Shown here: piece after piece, positions 9,655 to 18,623 of the stretch
Position numbering within the stretch: the stretch's first letter is position 1
Layout of the letters: every line of letters starts with the position of its first letter
Source of the DNA: Acetobacter pasteurianus subsp. pasteurianus LMG 1262 = NBRC 106471
GTDB lineage: Bacteria > Pseudomonadota > Alphaproteobacteria > Acetobacterales > Acetobacteraceae
Assembly: GCF_000285275.1 (NCBI RefSeq)
Contig: NZ_CADO01000139.1
Span: 310,001-374,000 of the forward strand
Direction of reading: 5' to 3'
DNA length: 64,000 nucleotides
The notes under the pieces: model-generated
The model's database searches: none
Told to the model about the DNA's origin: nothing
The model's input: the letters and a program-made list of their open reading frames with translations, nothing else
Made by a program: the position numbers and the translations under genes

Positions 9655-11127
9655 TTAGCCAGCGTGCTGGGCAAGGGTTTTGTGTGTGCCTTGAGCGCGA
9701 ATGCTCTGGCGGATTTTCACAACGTCAGTTGCAAAGTCGGGGTGATCTTTCAGGTTCCAGCCCGCAAAAACGGTCATCTGCAACCCTGTGGCCAGATCTT
9801 CTGCACGGGCCAGCGCAAGTTGTTCTGCGTTAATGGCAGGTTCTGTAATGGTATAGGGCGTGCCCTTATCCGTAGTGCCACGCAGATATTCCAGAAAACA
9901 TGCCGTGCCAAACGCCAGCCGCCAATGATCGCGCCCAGAGCCCAGAACGCCATTGACAGTATCTGTCAGAAACACGGGCAATTTGGAGCCGCTATCGGAA
10001 GCAATGCGCAAAAGCTGATCGCCCACCGCAGGGTTGCGGAAGCGGTGCAATACCTGTTGGGCGTATTGTGCCAGAGAAACACCTTTTGGTGGCGTGATGA
10101 AGGGTGACGCGTCTTCTGCCAGAAAACGTTCCAGATGGCCCAGCAGCAAGGTGTCTTCTATGGCATGTGGCACAGTGTCATACCCCATTAGCACACCGGG
10201 CAGTGCCAGCATGGAGTGGGAGGCATTGAGCATCCGGAGTTTTACCTGCTCATAAGGCCCAACGTCATCTGTAAACTGAACGCCTACGGTTTCCAGTTCC
10301 GGCCGACCATCGCAGAAATTATCTTCAATCACCCATTGCGTGAAATCTTCTGCAAAAATGGGCATCTGGTCAGCAACACCTGTCAGGGCATCCAGGCGTG
10401 TAACATCTGCTGCGCCAACAGATGGTGTAATCCGGTCCACCATGCTGGATGGGAAGGTAACGTTTTCCTTCATCCACGCACCCAAGATAGGGTCGCGCGC
10501 TGTGGCGTAGGTGCAAAAAGCCGTGCGGGCAGCTTTGCCATTATGGCGCAGGTTATCGCAGCTAAGCACCGTAAAGGGGCCGGTGCCGCTTTCGCGCCGC
10601 TGGCGCAGGGCCTCACATACTAGCCCGAATGCTGTTTCAGGCACATCGCGCGCTAAATCTGCTTTAATATCAGGGTGATCGAGCGTGAAGTTGCCTTCAG
10701 CATCCAAGTGGTAGCCACCTTCTGTAATGGTCAGGGTGACAATTTTAATATCCGGGTCTGTCAGGCGCTTAATGGCGGCAGCGCGATCTTTGGCTGCGTG
10801 CACATATTCTATAATGCTGCCGATAACATTGGTTTCATGCGTGCCATCGGGCGCAAAGGCGGTGAGTGTGTACAGGTTGTCCTGTTCCGCCATAATGGCA
10901 GCGCGCTTGTCTTCGCGCGGTGTATTGCGCAGGCCTACGCCAACAATGGCCCAGCCTTGCTGGCCCTCGCGCTCCAGAACTTTGTTGATATACATGGCCT
11001 GATGGGCGCGATGAAAATTGCCCACGCCAAGATGCGCAATGCCTGCCGTGGTTTTCTGCCGGTCATAACGCGGCGTTGTAACCTGAACAGGAAGCTGATG
11101 CAGTGTGGCGTTGGAAAGAGGGATCAT
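9655..11127 (-). CDS. Mannitol 2-dehydrogenase/fructuronate reductase family polyol dehydrogenase
   Basis: NAD(P)-dependent long-chain polyol dehydrogenase of 490 residues with the two-domain mannitol dehydrogenase fold. The N-terminal Rossmann motif is GIAHLGVGNFHRAHQ. The catalytic K-x4-N-x2-H signature is visible in KLRMLNASHSML. It most likely interconverts fructose and mannitol in the cytoplasm, but fructuronate reductase and arabinitol dehydrogenase share these features. The ATG at 11127 gives the usual family length; a frame reaching 11280 lacks homology. It stands alone, divergent from rpmI-rplT. Confidence 0.85.
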   Translation of the reverse strand: MIPLSNATLHQLPVQVTTPRYDRQKTTAGIAHLGVGNFHRAHQAMYINKVLEREGQQGWAIVGVGLRNTPREDKRAAIMAEQDNLYTLTAFAPDGTHETNVIGSIIEYVHAAKDRAAAIKRLTDPDIKIVTLTITEGGYHLDAEGNFTLDHPDIKADLARDVPETAFGLVCEALRQRRESGTGPFTVLSCDNLRHNGKAARTAFCTYATARDPILGAWMKENVTFPSSMVDRITPSVGAADVTRLDALTGVADQMPIFAEDFTQWVIEDNFCDGRPELETVGVQFTDDVGPYEQVKLRMLNASHSMLALPGVLMGYDTVPHAIEDTLLLGHLERFLAEDASPFITPPKGVSLAQYAQQVLHRFRNPAVGDQLLRIASDSGSKLPVFLTDTVNGVLGSGRDHWRLAFGTACFLEYLRGTTDKGTPYTITEPAINAEQLALARAEDLATGLQMTVFAGWNLKDHPDFATDVVKIRQSIRAQGTHKTLAQHAG

Positions 11128-11348
11128 GAAAACCGTGTACCTCGCTTTAAAATATCTGTTGGGCATAATGTTGGGGCAAAACGCAGCATAAGCAAGAAAG
11201 CTGCGTATGTGAGGCTTGAAAGTGATGGGGCTTTCCGTTAAGGGAGCGCATTCGCACACGCGTCCGGGCTTGTAGGGCATGCCCGGCCGTGGTTGGTTGC
11301 CTTAATTATTTAAGGTGACGTTATCCAGATTTGTTCAGGAGTGTTGAA

Positions 11349-11549
11349 ATGCCCAAGATGAAGACCAAGTCGTCGGTCAAAAAGCGGTTTAAAATCACCG
11401 CAACCGGCAAGGTGCTCTCTGGTCCGTGCGGTAAACGCCACGGCCTTATCAAGCGCACACAGAAAATGAAGCGCTCCGCTCGCGGCACGCAGACCATGAC
11501 CCCGCAGGACGGTCGTACCGTCAAGCAGTGGGCCCCCTACGGGCTATAA
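11349..11549 (+). CDS. rpmI: 50S ribosomal protein bL35
   Basis: Ribosomal protein bL35, 66 residues, strongly basic, with the family start [17 protein letters not shown] and the core [16 protein letters not shown] lies about 8 bases before the ATG at 11349; a longer frame from 11331 starts with a non-AUG codon and is not needed. It is followed after 14 bases by rplT. The usual upstream partner infC is not in front of it here; a polyol dehydrogenase gene points the other way. Confidence 0.97.
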   Translation: MPKMKTKSSVKKRFKITATGKVLSGPCGKRHGLIKRTQKMKRSARGTQTMTPQDGRTVKQWAPYGL

Positions 11550-11563
11550 GGAGCATCTGATTC

Positions 11564-11923
11564 ATGGCACGTGTAAAACGGGGTGTTACCACCCTTGCTC
11601 GTCATAAAAAGGTTCTGGAACTGGCCAAGGGTTATCGCGGCCGCTCCTCCACCAACTATCGCATTGCGCTGGAACGTGTTGAAAAGGCACTGCGCTATGC
11701 TTACCGTGACCGCCGCAACAAAAAGCGTGAATTCCGCGCTCTGTGGATTCAGCGTATCAACGCTGCGGTGCGCGAACATGGCCTGACCTACAGCCGTTTC
11801 ATCAACGGTCTGGATAAGGCTGGTATCGAAATCGATCGTAAGGTGCTGGCCGCCATTGCGTTTGATGATGCCGCAACTTTTGCTGAAATCGTAAAGAAGG
11901 CTCAGGCTGCTCTGGCTGCCTGA
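11564..11923 (+). CDS. rplT: 50S ribosomal protein bL20
   Basis: Ribosomal protein bL20, 119 residues, beginning [24 protein letters not shown] with the long basic N-terminal extension that threads into 23S rRNA. The conserved C-terminal domain contains the [21 protein letters not shown] region. In other bacteria this C-terminal part also binds the rpmI-rplT mRNA to repress translation. Co-transcribed with rpmI and ended by a clear terminator. Confidence 0.97.
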   Translation: MARVKRGVTTLARHKKVLELAKGYRGRSSTNYRIALERVEKALRYAYRDRRNKKREFRALWIQRINAAVREHGLTYSRFINGLDKAGIEIDRKVLAAIAFDDAATFAEIVKKAQAALAA

Positions 11924-11952
11924 TCTGCCTGTCTGATACGATAAGGTTGAAG

Positions 11953-11983
11953 AAAAGGCCGTCCCCCGTGGGCGGCCTTTTTG
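11953..11983 (+). terminator. Rho-independent terminator after rplT
   Basis: AAAAGGCCG (11953-11961) pairs with CGGCCTTTTT (11973-11982), an intrinsic terminator with a T-run. It separates rpmI-rplT from pheST. Confidence 0.85.
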
Positions 11984-12003
11984 CTTGGTGCCGGTGAGGG
12001 AGG

Positions 12004-12081
12004 ATGTGGTTTTCCCTCTTGGGGCTTTTCTCCCGCTGCGGGAAATTGTATCCGCCCGGTAAGCATTTTCTCCTCGCGTGA
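12004..12081 (+). CDS. Possible 25-residue leader peptide of pheST
   Basis: A short frame starts at an ATG directly after GAGGGAGG and ends with TGA six bases before the pheS ATG. Its 25 residues include three Phe (MWFSLLGLFS, then F22). Inverted repeats (GAGGGA/TCCCTC, CCCGC/GCGGG) overlap it. This resembles a coupling or attenuation leader, but the spacing from Shine-Dalgarno to ATG is very short and no T-run terminator follows, so coding status is uncertain. Confidence 0.25.
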   Translation: MWFSLLGLFSRCGKLYPPGKHFLLA

Positions 12082-12087
12082 GGTTTC

Positions 12088-13158
12088 ATGAGCAACGATC
12101 TTGAGATTCTGCGGCAGGAAGTCCTGTCCGAACTGGCTGGCGCCACAGACCTGAAAGCATGGGATGCCGTGCGTGTCAGCACCCTGGGAAAATCCGGCAG
12201 GCTGACGGCTTTGCTCAAAGCGCTGGGGAAAATGCAGCCCGATGAACGCAAAGCCCGCGGTGTGGCGCTGAACCGCCTGCGTGATGAGCTGACCCGCGCT
12301 GTTGAAGCTCGCGGCAAGGAACTGGAAGCCGCAGAGCTGGAAGCCCGTCTGGTTGCTGAACGGGTAGATGTTACCCTGCCGCCACCGCCGGTAGAACGTG
12401 GCTACTTGCACCCCATCAGCCGCACGATTGAAGAAATGACCGCCATTTTTGGCGCCATGGGCTTTAAGGTGGCAGAAGGGCCGGATATCGAAACCGACTG
12501 GCACAACTTCTCCGCCCTCAACACGCCTGATCATCATCCTGCCCGCACGGATCATGATACGTTTTACCTGCCGCCACAGCCGGGGCTAGATGTAACGCGT
12601 GTGCTGCGTACCCAGACATCTGGCGTGCAAATCCGCACCATGTTGGCGCAAAAGCCGCCTATCCGCGTTATTGTGCCGGGCCGCACTTACCGGGCGGATC
12701 ATGATGCCACGCATTCCCCCATGTTCCACCAGTGCGAAGGCCTGGTTGTGGGCAAGGGTATTACGTTGGGGCACCTTAAGGGCTGTCTGATTGAATTTTT
12801 GCGGGCGTTTTTTGGTAAGCCGGAACTGCCGGTGCGCTTCCGTTCTTCCTACTTCCCGTTTACCGAACCTTCCTTGGAAGTGGATATCGGCTGGTCTCGT
12901 AAAACCGGTGAGATCGGTGGTGGGGAAGACTGGCTGGAAGTGCTGGGTGCAGGCATGGTGCATGCTCGTGTGCTGGCCAACTGTGGGCTGGACCCGCGTG
13001 AATGGCAGGGCTTTGCCTTTGGTATGGGCATTGAGCGGCTGGCCATGCTGAAGAACGGTATTCCCGATCTGCGTTCGTTTTATGAAAGTGATATCCGCTG
13101 GCTGCGCTATTATGGGTCGGACCCACTTGCGCCCGCGCTACTGCATGAGGGGGTGTGA
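12088..13158 (+). CDS. pheS: Phenylalanyl-tRNA synthetase alpha subunit
   Basis: Catalytic subunit of the heterotetrameric class II PheRS, 356 residues, charging tRNA-Phe in the cytoplasm. The N-terminal coiled coil (about residues 1-85) is followed by the class II core: motif 2 near [16 protein letters not shown] and motif 3 in [18 protein letters not shown] lies five bases before the ATG. The pheT start follows after three bases, so the pair is coupled. Confidence 0.97.
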   Translation: MSNDLEILRQEVLSELAGATDLKAWDAVRVSTLGKSGRLTALLKALGKMQPDERKARGVALNRLRDELTRAVEARGKELEAAELEARLVAERVDVTLPPPPVERGYLHPISRTIEEMTAIFGAMGFKVAEGPDIETDWHNFSALNTPDHHPARTDHDTFYLPPQPGLDVTRVLRTQTSGVQIRTMLAQKPPIRVIVPGRTYRADHDATHSPMFHQCEGLVVGKGITLGHLKGCLIEFLRAFFGKPELPVRFRSSYFPFTEPSLEVDIGWSRKTGEIGGGEDWLEVLGAGMVHARVLANCGLDPREWQGFAFGMGIERLAMLKNGIPDLRSFYESDIRWLRYYGSDPLAPALLHEGV

Positions 13159-13161
13159 GGA

Positions 13162-15621
13162 ATGAAGTTCACGCTATCTTGGTTGTATGACCATCTGGAT
13201 ACGCAGGCCACGCTGGAAGAAATCTGCGCGAAGCTGAACCAGATCGGACTTGAAGTTGAAAGTGTAGAAAACCGCGGCGCGGCGATTGAGCCATTTTTAA
13301 CTGCCCGTATTCTGGATGCCCAGCCGCACCCCAATGCAGACCGCCTTCAGGTATGCCGGGTAGATGCAGGCCCCGGTTTTCAGGACGTGCAGGTGGTGTG
13401 CGGTGCACCCAACGCGCGCAAAGGCTTGGCCGTTATTTTTGCCAAGCCGGGCACTTATGTGCCGGGGCTGGATATTACCATCAAGGAAGGCAAGATCCGT
13501 GGTGAAGCCAGCGGCGGTATGCTGTGCTCCCTGCGTGAACTGGGCCTTGGTGAAGAAAGCAACGGCATTGCAGAATTGCCGGAAGATACGCTTCCCGGTC
13601 AGTCCTACGCTGATTTTGCTGGTCTTGATGATGTGGTGATCGACATTGCCATTACCCCCAACCGGGGTGACGCACTGGGTGTGCGTGGCATTGCGCGGGA
13701 TCTGGCTGCTGCTGGGCTGGGCACATTGCGCCCGTGGCTGGCAGAAACGGTGGAAGGCAAGTTTGATTCCCCTGTGGTGTGGGATATTTCCTACCCGGAA
13801 GCTTGCCCGTGGGTGCTGGGTCGTACTATTCGTGGTGTGAAAAACGGCCCCAGCCCGGAATGGCTCCAGCGCAAACTGGAAAGCATTGGCCTGCGCCCGA
13901 TTTCCGCTCTGGTGGATATCACCAACTATTTCTGTTTCGATCTCGGTCGCCCGCTGCACGTGTTTGATGCTGCTAAAATTGCTGGTGGTAAGCTGACAAT
14001 CTGCCGTGGTGAAGGTGAGCAGTTTCGTGCGCTGGATGGGCAGGATTACACCGTTGGCCCGGAAGACTGCGTGATTGCAGATCAGGCTGGCGTGCAGTCT
14101 CTGGCCGGGATTATGGGCGGTGAGGCCACAGGTGCTACAGCAGAAACCACAGATGTATTTGTGGAATGCGCACTGTTTGACCCTGTGAAAATTGCTCTGA
14201 GCGCCCGCCGCGTGGGTGTTTCTTCAGATTCCAGTTATCGGTTCGAACGCGGGGTAGATCCGGCTCTGCCCGTTTCCGCACTGGAAGCAGCCACACATCT
14301 GATTATTGAACTGTGCGGCGGTGAGGCCAGCGAAGTTGTTTCTGCCGGTGCGCAGCCCGCATGGCAGCGTGATGCCACACTGCGCTTTGCCCGCGTGCGT
14401 GATCTGGGTGGGCTGGATGTACCTGCTGATGAAAGCGTGGACCTGCTGGAAAAGCTGGGTTTTGAGGTGCAGGAACGCACCGATACGCAAGTGCGCGTGA
14501 GCGTGCCATCATGGCGGAATGATATTGCCCAAAAGCCTGTTCTGGCACAGGGCGAAGGTATTCCGGCTGATGTGGCGGCCAAGGCTGCGGAAGGTGTGGC
14601 TGCCATAGAATCAGAAAGTGATCTGGTTGAAGAAGTGCTGCGCCTGAAAGGGCTGGATGCTGTGCCTGCGGTGCCGCTGTCATCTGTGGTGGTTGTGCCA
14701 GAAGCAGCACTTACACCCCGGCAGGCACGTCTGGCATTGGCACGGCGCTTTCTGGCTGCGCGCGGGCTAACAGAAACAGTCGGTTTCTCCTTTGTCTCGC
14801 ACGAGGTGGCTGAGCGCTTTGGTGGCGCGCCGGAATCCCTGCGTCTGCTCAATCCTATTGCATCTGATCTGGACCAGATGCGCCCCACACCCATGATCAA
14901 CCTGTTGGCTGCGGTTAAGCACAACAGTGCACGTGGATGGGGTGATCTGGGGCTGTTTGAAGTTGGCCCAGCTTTTGCAGAAAACGGCCAGCAGCCAGTG
15001 GTAGCTGGTGTGCGCTCTGGCCACACACCGCGTTATCCGGGGCAGGCGGGGCAGCCTGTTTCCCTCTGGGCGGCCAAGGCCGATGCGCTGGAGCTGCTCC
15101 AGCAGCTTGGTGTCAACCCAGATGCCATCAGCACCACTACAGATGCACCGGGTTGGTACCACCCCGGCCGTTCTGGCGTGCTGCGGCAAGGGCCTAAAAA
15201 CGTGCTGGCCTATTTTGGTGAACTGCATCCATCTCTGCTTCAGGCCGAAGGTATTGATGTGCCGGTTGTCGGGTTTGAGCTGATGCCTGATACAGTGCCA
15301 GACCCTAAGCGTAAAAAGAAAGCCGCACCGCGTCTTTCTGCGTTCCAACCTGTGCGGCGTGATTTTGCATTTGTTGTGGCGCGTGATGTCCCGGGTGAAA
15401 AACTGTTGCGGGCCGTGCGTGGGGCAGAACGTCAGCTTGTGGCAGATGTGAGCCTGTTTGATGTGTATGAAGGCCCACACGTGCCAGAAGGACATCGCTC
15501 CATTGGTGTGGAAGTCACCCTTCAGCCCATGGATAAAAGCCTGACAGATGCGGAGCTGGAAGCTGTGTCTGACAAAATTGTTGCCGCTGTTACCAAGGCA
15601 ACAGGCGCAACCCTGCGTTAA
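13162..15621 (+). CDS. pheT: Phenylalanyl-tRNA synthetase beta subunit
   Basis: Beta subunit of PheRS, 819 residues. Domains in order: an EMAP-like tRNA-binding domain (about 40-150), the B3/B4 editing domain that hydrolyses Tyr-tRNA-Phe, the B5 domain, a catalytic-like core, and the C-terminal anticodon-binding FDX-ACB domain (RRDFAFVVARDVPGE, about 725-818). Compared with common PheT proteins there is an extra stretch of about 30 residues after the B5 motif VPSWRNDI, before DLVEEVLRLKG. It does not break the frame. Co-transcribed with pheS. Confidence 0.97.
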   Translation: MKFTLSWLYDHLDTQATLEEICAKLNQIGLEVESVENRGAAIEPFLTARILDAQPHPNADRLQVCRVDAGPGFQDVQVVCGAPNARKGLAVIFAKPGTYVPGLDITIKEGKIRGEASGGMLCSLRELGLGEESNGIAELPEDTLPGQSYADFAGLDDVVIDIAITPNRGDALGVRGIARDLAAAGLGTLRPWLAETVEGKFDSPVVWDISYPEACPWVLGRTIRGVKNGPSPEWLQRKLESIGLRPISALVDITNYFCFDLGRPLHVFDAAKIAGGKLTICRGEGEQFRALDGQDYTVGPEDCVIADQAGVQSLAGIMGGEATGATAETTDVFVECALFDPVKIALSARRVGVSSDSSYRFERGVDPALPVSALEAATHLIIELCGGEASEVVSAGAQPAWQRDATLRFARVRDLGGLDVPADESVDLLEKLGFEVQERTDTQVRVSVPSWRNDIAQKPVLAQGEGIPADVAAKAAEGVAAIESESDLVEEVLRLKGLDAVPAVPLSSVVVVPEAALTPRQARLALARRFLAARGLTETVGFSFVSHEVAERFGGAPESLRLLNPIASDLDQMRPTPMINLLAAVKHNSARGWGDLGLFEVGPAFAENGQQPVVAGVRSGHTPRYPGQAGQPVSLWAAKADALELLQQLGVNPDAISTTTDAPGWYHPGRSGVLRQGPKNVLAYFGELHPSLLQAEGIDVPVVGFELMPDTVPDPKRKKKAAPRLSAFQPVRRDFAFVVARDVPGEKLLRAVRGAERQLVADVSLFDVYEGPHVPEGHRSIGVEVTLQPMDKSLTDAELEAVSDKIVAAVTKATGATLR

Positions 15622-15641
15622 GTGGCAAGGAGCAGGGCTGT

Positions 15642-16688
15642 ATGAAGGAAAAGCGCATCATGGTGGGTAGGGCAAAAATTATGAGTTGGAAGAAAACTGT
15701 TGCCCTTTCTGCCTTGTTGTGTGGCTTGGCAGGCGCTGTTTTGCCGCAGGCGCAGGCCGAGCAGATTACAGGGGCCGGTTCCAGCTTTGCCGCGCCCTTG
15801 TATCAGTCATGGTCTGCGCATTCTGCGGCGCAAACCGGTGTGCAGCTTAATTATCAGACCATTGGCTCTGGCGCTGGGCAAAATCAGGTTCTGGCTGGCA
15901 CGGTAGATTTTGGGGCATCCGATGCCCCTATGTCTCATGCGCGGTTGGAAGCTGGGCATTTGCTCCAGTTTCCAACCGCTATTGGCGGCATTGTTGTTAT
16001 TGCCAATGTGCCGGGTGTGCCAGAAGGCGCCTTACGCCTTACCGGCCCCGTTCTGGCTGCTATTTATGATGGTTCCATCACGCAGTGGAATGATCCGCGC
16101 ATTGTAGCACTCAATCCCGGTGTGACGTTGCCGGATCTGCCCGTGGCTCCGCTGCATCGGGCAGATGGGTCTGGCACAACCTACGTGTTTACAGAATATC
16201 TTGGCCGAGTTTCCCCCACATGGGAAAAACAGGTAGGGCGTGGCACGTCTGTTGCGTGGCCAGTTGGCGCAGGCGCGCGTGGGAATGATGGCATTGCCTC
16301 TTACGTAAAAAATACGGAAGGCAGCGTGGGCTATGCAGAGTATGCCTATGCAGAACGCAACCACCTTTCCACGGTTGTTCTGCAAAATCGGGCTGGGGAA
16401 TTTGTGGTGCCGTCCGTTACCAGTTTTACACGGGCTGCTGAAAACGCGACGTGGGACCACGCAGACATGACAGCCTCGCTCTGTGATGCAGATGGGGCCG
16501 GAAGCTGGCCGATTGTTACCACCACTTACGCACTTGTGCCGCGTGAGGCGAATGAGGCAAACCACGGAAACGCTGTAAGAACGTTCTTCCGTTGGGGTGT
16601 GAAGGATGGAGAAGCCGCCAGCCGGGAGCTGGACTACGTGCCATTGCCTCCAGTTGTGCGAGATGCCGTTCTGGAGCGGCTGAAATAA
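15642..16688 (+). CDS. pstS: Phosphate ABC transporter substrate-binding protein PstS
   Basis: Periplasmic phosphate-binding protein, 348 residues with signal peptide. The mature part begins with GAGSSFAAPLYQSW, the PstS ligand-binding signature, and has GSGAGQNQVLAGTVDFGASD and HRADGSGTTYVFTEYL, which supply the other phosphate contacts. AAGGAG lies nine bases before the ATG at 15642. ATGs at 15660 and 15681 are alternatives; the hydrophobic signal (VALSALLCGLAGAVL) follows the last. No pstC, pstA, pstB or phoU is adjacent. Confidence 0.92.
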   Translation: MKEKRIMVGRAKIMSWKKTVALSALLCGLAGAVLPQAQAEQITGAGSSFAAPLYQSWSAHSAAQTGVQLNYQTIGSGAGQNQVLAGTVDFGASDAPMSHARLEAGHLLQFPTAIGGIVVIANVPGVPEGALRLTGPVLAAIYDGSITQWNDPRIVALNPGVTLPDLPVAPLHRADGSGTTYVFTEYLGRVSPTWEKQVGRGTSVAWPVGAGARGNDGIASYVKNTEGSVGYAEYAYAERNHLSTVVLQNRAGEFVVPSVTSFTRAAENATWDHADMTASLCDADGAGSWPIVTTTYALVPREANEANHGNAVRTFFRWGVKDGEAASRELDYVPLPPVVRDAVLERLK

Positions 16689-16689
16689 G

Positions 16690-16708
16690 CGGATAACCGG
16701 GTTATCCG
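16690..16708. terminator. Hairpin between convergent pstS and solute-binding protein genes
   Basis: CGGATAACC-G-GGTTATCCG is a perfect 9-bp inverted repeat just after the pstS stop. Only a weak T-run (TTCTT) follows, so it may act as a terminator or as an mRNA-stabilising hairpin. Confidence 0.45.
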
Positions 16709-16746
16709 GTTCTTCCAGCTTTCATCCTGCGGTTGTCCCACGTTTC

Positions 16747-16767
16747 ATCCACAGATTCTGTGGATAA
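16747..16767. other. Inverted repeat containing a DnaA-box match
   Basis: ATCCACAG-att-CTGTGGAT (16747-16765) is a perfect 8-bp dyad. TGTGGATAA at 16759-16767 matches the DnaA box TTATCCACA on the minus strand, and the left arm (TCATCCACA) has one mismatch. It sits between convergent genes, so it may simply be the terminator of the solute-binding protein gene. Confidence 0.3.
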
Positions 16768-16786
16768 AGCGTTAAAGCGGGATAAG

Positions 16787-18490
16787 TTACTGAACCCATG
16801 CCTGAGAAAACAAAAGCTGGTTTACGGTTGTAAACAGCAGGTTTTTCAGGCGTGGGGATGTTAAAATCACAGCATCTTTTTCAATGGCGGGGGCTACGGG
16901 GGCCTGCTCCATAACCCGCCTGTCTGCCTCCTGCCACAAGGCGTTTTGTGCCTGTGCGCTCAGGCTTACATCCGTTTTGGCCTTATCCATCAGGCTTTGT
17001 ACATCTTGGTTGCAAAAGCCGGGAATATTGATGGAACTGTCTGAACCGGGATGAATATTTTCACATCCCAATAAAGCATCCAAAAAGTTGGAGGCTGATG
17101 GATAATCGGCAGACCAGGAGGCTACGCCAATCTGCACATGGTTATCCGAATTCTGCATGTAGGAAAAAGCCAGCGCGCTGCTAAGTGGGCGCAGGTTGGC
17201 GTGGTAGCCAAGACTTTGCAGCATATCCCGCACCCATGCGCCCATAGCCAGATCCACGCTGGTGTTGGCGGCAATAACGGTTACTTTCTGGCCGTATGTT
17301 CCGCTTTCACGTACCAGATTGCGCGCTTTTTCCATATCTGTGCCACGCCACATGGGGGCGGGAGATTCAGGAGAGGCATCCTTGGTATAAAAACACTGCG
17401 TAGAGGATGCCGGTAAAGTGGAAGGCAGCATGCCGCATAGCGGGCGGGCAATGCCGGGGCCGCCATATAGAATGGTCATGGCCTTGCGGTTTAGTGCGTA
17501 ATTGACGGCTTGCCGCGCCTTGAGGGAAGAAAAAGGTGCTTCCCGCATGTTCATGGGCAGAAAATACATGGCCGGGTGGCGCAATACGTGTGTCTGGCTT
17601 GCAAAGCGGCTGCCCAATTCTCCCAATCGGTCTAGGGGAATAGGGTCTGCCATCCAGTCATACTGTCCGTTTTCTACGGCGGTTACGGCAGCTTCATCCG
17701 GTATGCCAAAGGTATAGTCTATCCGATCCGGGTAGCCGAAAGGCTGTGCTTGCGGGTTCCATTCCTTGAAATACGGGTTGCGTTCCAGCTTCAAAAACCG
17801 GTTTGGGTCATATGCTGCAAGCTGATAGGGGCCAGTGCTGGGTAAGGGCACGTTGCCGGTATCGTGGTCTGGCGCGTTAGCTGGTAAAATAACGGCATGG
17901 GTAAATGCCAGCTTATGCAGGAATTCTGTATCAGGCGTTGTAAGATGAAACGTGATCCTGCGGGTGGCGGGGTTTTCTACAACCCCTTCAAGTTTGCAGT
18001 CTGCCGGGCTGCGTAGGCAGGCATGAGCACCTTTAATAGCACCATAAAAAGCCCCGGCCGTTGGGCTACCTACACGAAAAATTCGGCGGAAGGATGCCAC
18101 AACATCTGCTGTGGTAACGGGTTGACCGTTGGAAAACGTAATGCCTTCACGCAGGCGGAAGGTATAGGTCAGGCCGCTATCTTCAGGCTGTGGGAGTTCT
18201 TCCGCCAAATCTGGCACCACATCTGCTCCGGCCAGACCATCGGCTTTGCGAAAGGTGGTTAACCCATCATACACATTGGCAAACAGATTGATGTATTTGC
18301 CGGAGTAATTGATCTGGGGGTCCAGCGTGCCGCCGGAAGAAGCCGCGACCAGACGCAAAGTGCCACCCATATGGGGGGAGGATGGAACATCTGAAACATC
18401 CGCGGCTCTGCCTGTTTCTGTGGTGCCAGCTGTAAGCAGCACACAAAAGCAGGCAGAGCGAAACAGCTTGCCAGACTTACTGGCCAGCAT
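16787..18490 (-). CDS. ABC transporter substrate-binding protein, family 5 (peptide/nickel type)
   Basis: Periplasmic solute-binding protein of 567 residues with a cleavable signal peptide (FRSACFCVLLTAGT...GRAAD). The SBP_bac_5 domain (from about residue 40) shows GGTLRLVAASSGGTLDPQ, the LREGITFSNGQPVTTADVV region and YALNRKAMTILYG. Ligands for this family are oligopeptides, nickel or opines; none can be named here. No permease or ATPase gene is adjacent. GGAG precedes the ATG, and the start overlaps the end of the upstream 48-residue gene by 14 bases. Confidence 0.88.
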   Translation of the reverse strand: MLASKSGKLFRSACFCVLLTAGTTETGRAADVSDVPSSPHMGGTLRLVAASSGGTLDPQINYSGKYINLFANVYDGLTTFRKADGLAGADVVPDLAEELPQPEDSGLTYTFRLREGITFSNGQPVTTADVVASFRRIFRVGSPTAGAFYGAIKGAHACLRSPADCKLEGVVENPATRRITFHLTTPDTEFLHKLAFTHAVILPANAPDHDTGNVPLPSTGPYQLAAYDPNRFLKLERNPYFKEWNPQAQPFGYPDRIDYTFGIPDEAAVTAVENGQYDWMADPIPLDRLGELGSRFASQTHVLRHPAMYFLPMNMREAPFSSLKARQAVNYALNRKAMTILYGGPGIARPLCGMLPSTLPASSTQCFYTKDASPESPAPMWRGTDMEKARNLVRESGTYGQKVTVIAANTSVDLAMGAWVRDMLQSLGYHANLRPLSSALAFSYMQNSDNHVQIGVASWSADYPSASNFLDALLGCENIHPGSDSSINIPGFCNQDVQSLMDKAKTDVSLSAQAQNALWQEADRRVMEQAPVAPAIEKDAVILTSPRLKNLLFTTVNQLLFSQAWVQ

Positions 18491-18623
18491 TCTGCTCCAT
18501 TGTCGCTTCAGGGGATGGGGATGTCATCAACGCGCTAAGGTTTTTGTAAAGGGACGACACCATCATGATCCCCACAACTATCGTGGCGATAATGATGCAG
18601 ATTCGTACAAACTTATTGGTCAT
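18477..18623 (-). CDS. 48-residue single-span membrane protein
   Basis: A very small protein beginning MTNKFVRICIIIATIVVGIM: one transmembrane segment (about residues 6-24), then a polar tail rich in Ser, Glu and Gln. I do not recognise a family. It is supported by position: its start overlaps the end of the upstream lipoprotein gene by 11 bases and its end overlaps the start of the solute-binding protein by 14 bases, a chain typical of translational coupling. A longer in-frame ORF from 18788 would be antisense-like and lacks support. Confidence 0.55.
   Translation of the reverse strand: MTNKFVRICIIIATIVVGIMMVSSLYKNLSALMTSPSPEATMEQNAGQ

Noticed and set aside
9519-9833. 104-codon plus-strand frame upstream of the polyol dehydrogenase end
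   Set aside because: Starts in AT-rich intergenic DNA, no ribosome-binding site, and more than half is antisense to the dehydrogenase gene.
16747-16767. Replication origin suggested by DnaA-box dyad
   Set aside because: Only two boxes, no AT-rich unwinding region and no dnaA, gidA or hemE genes nearby; convergent-gene terminator is the simpler reading.
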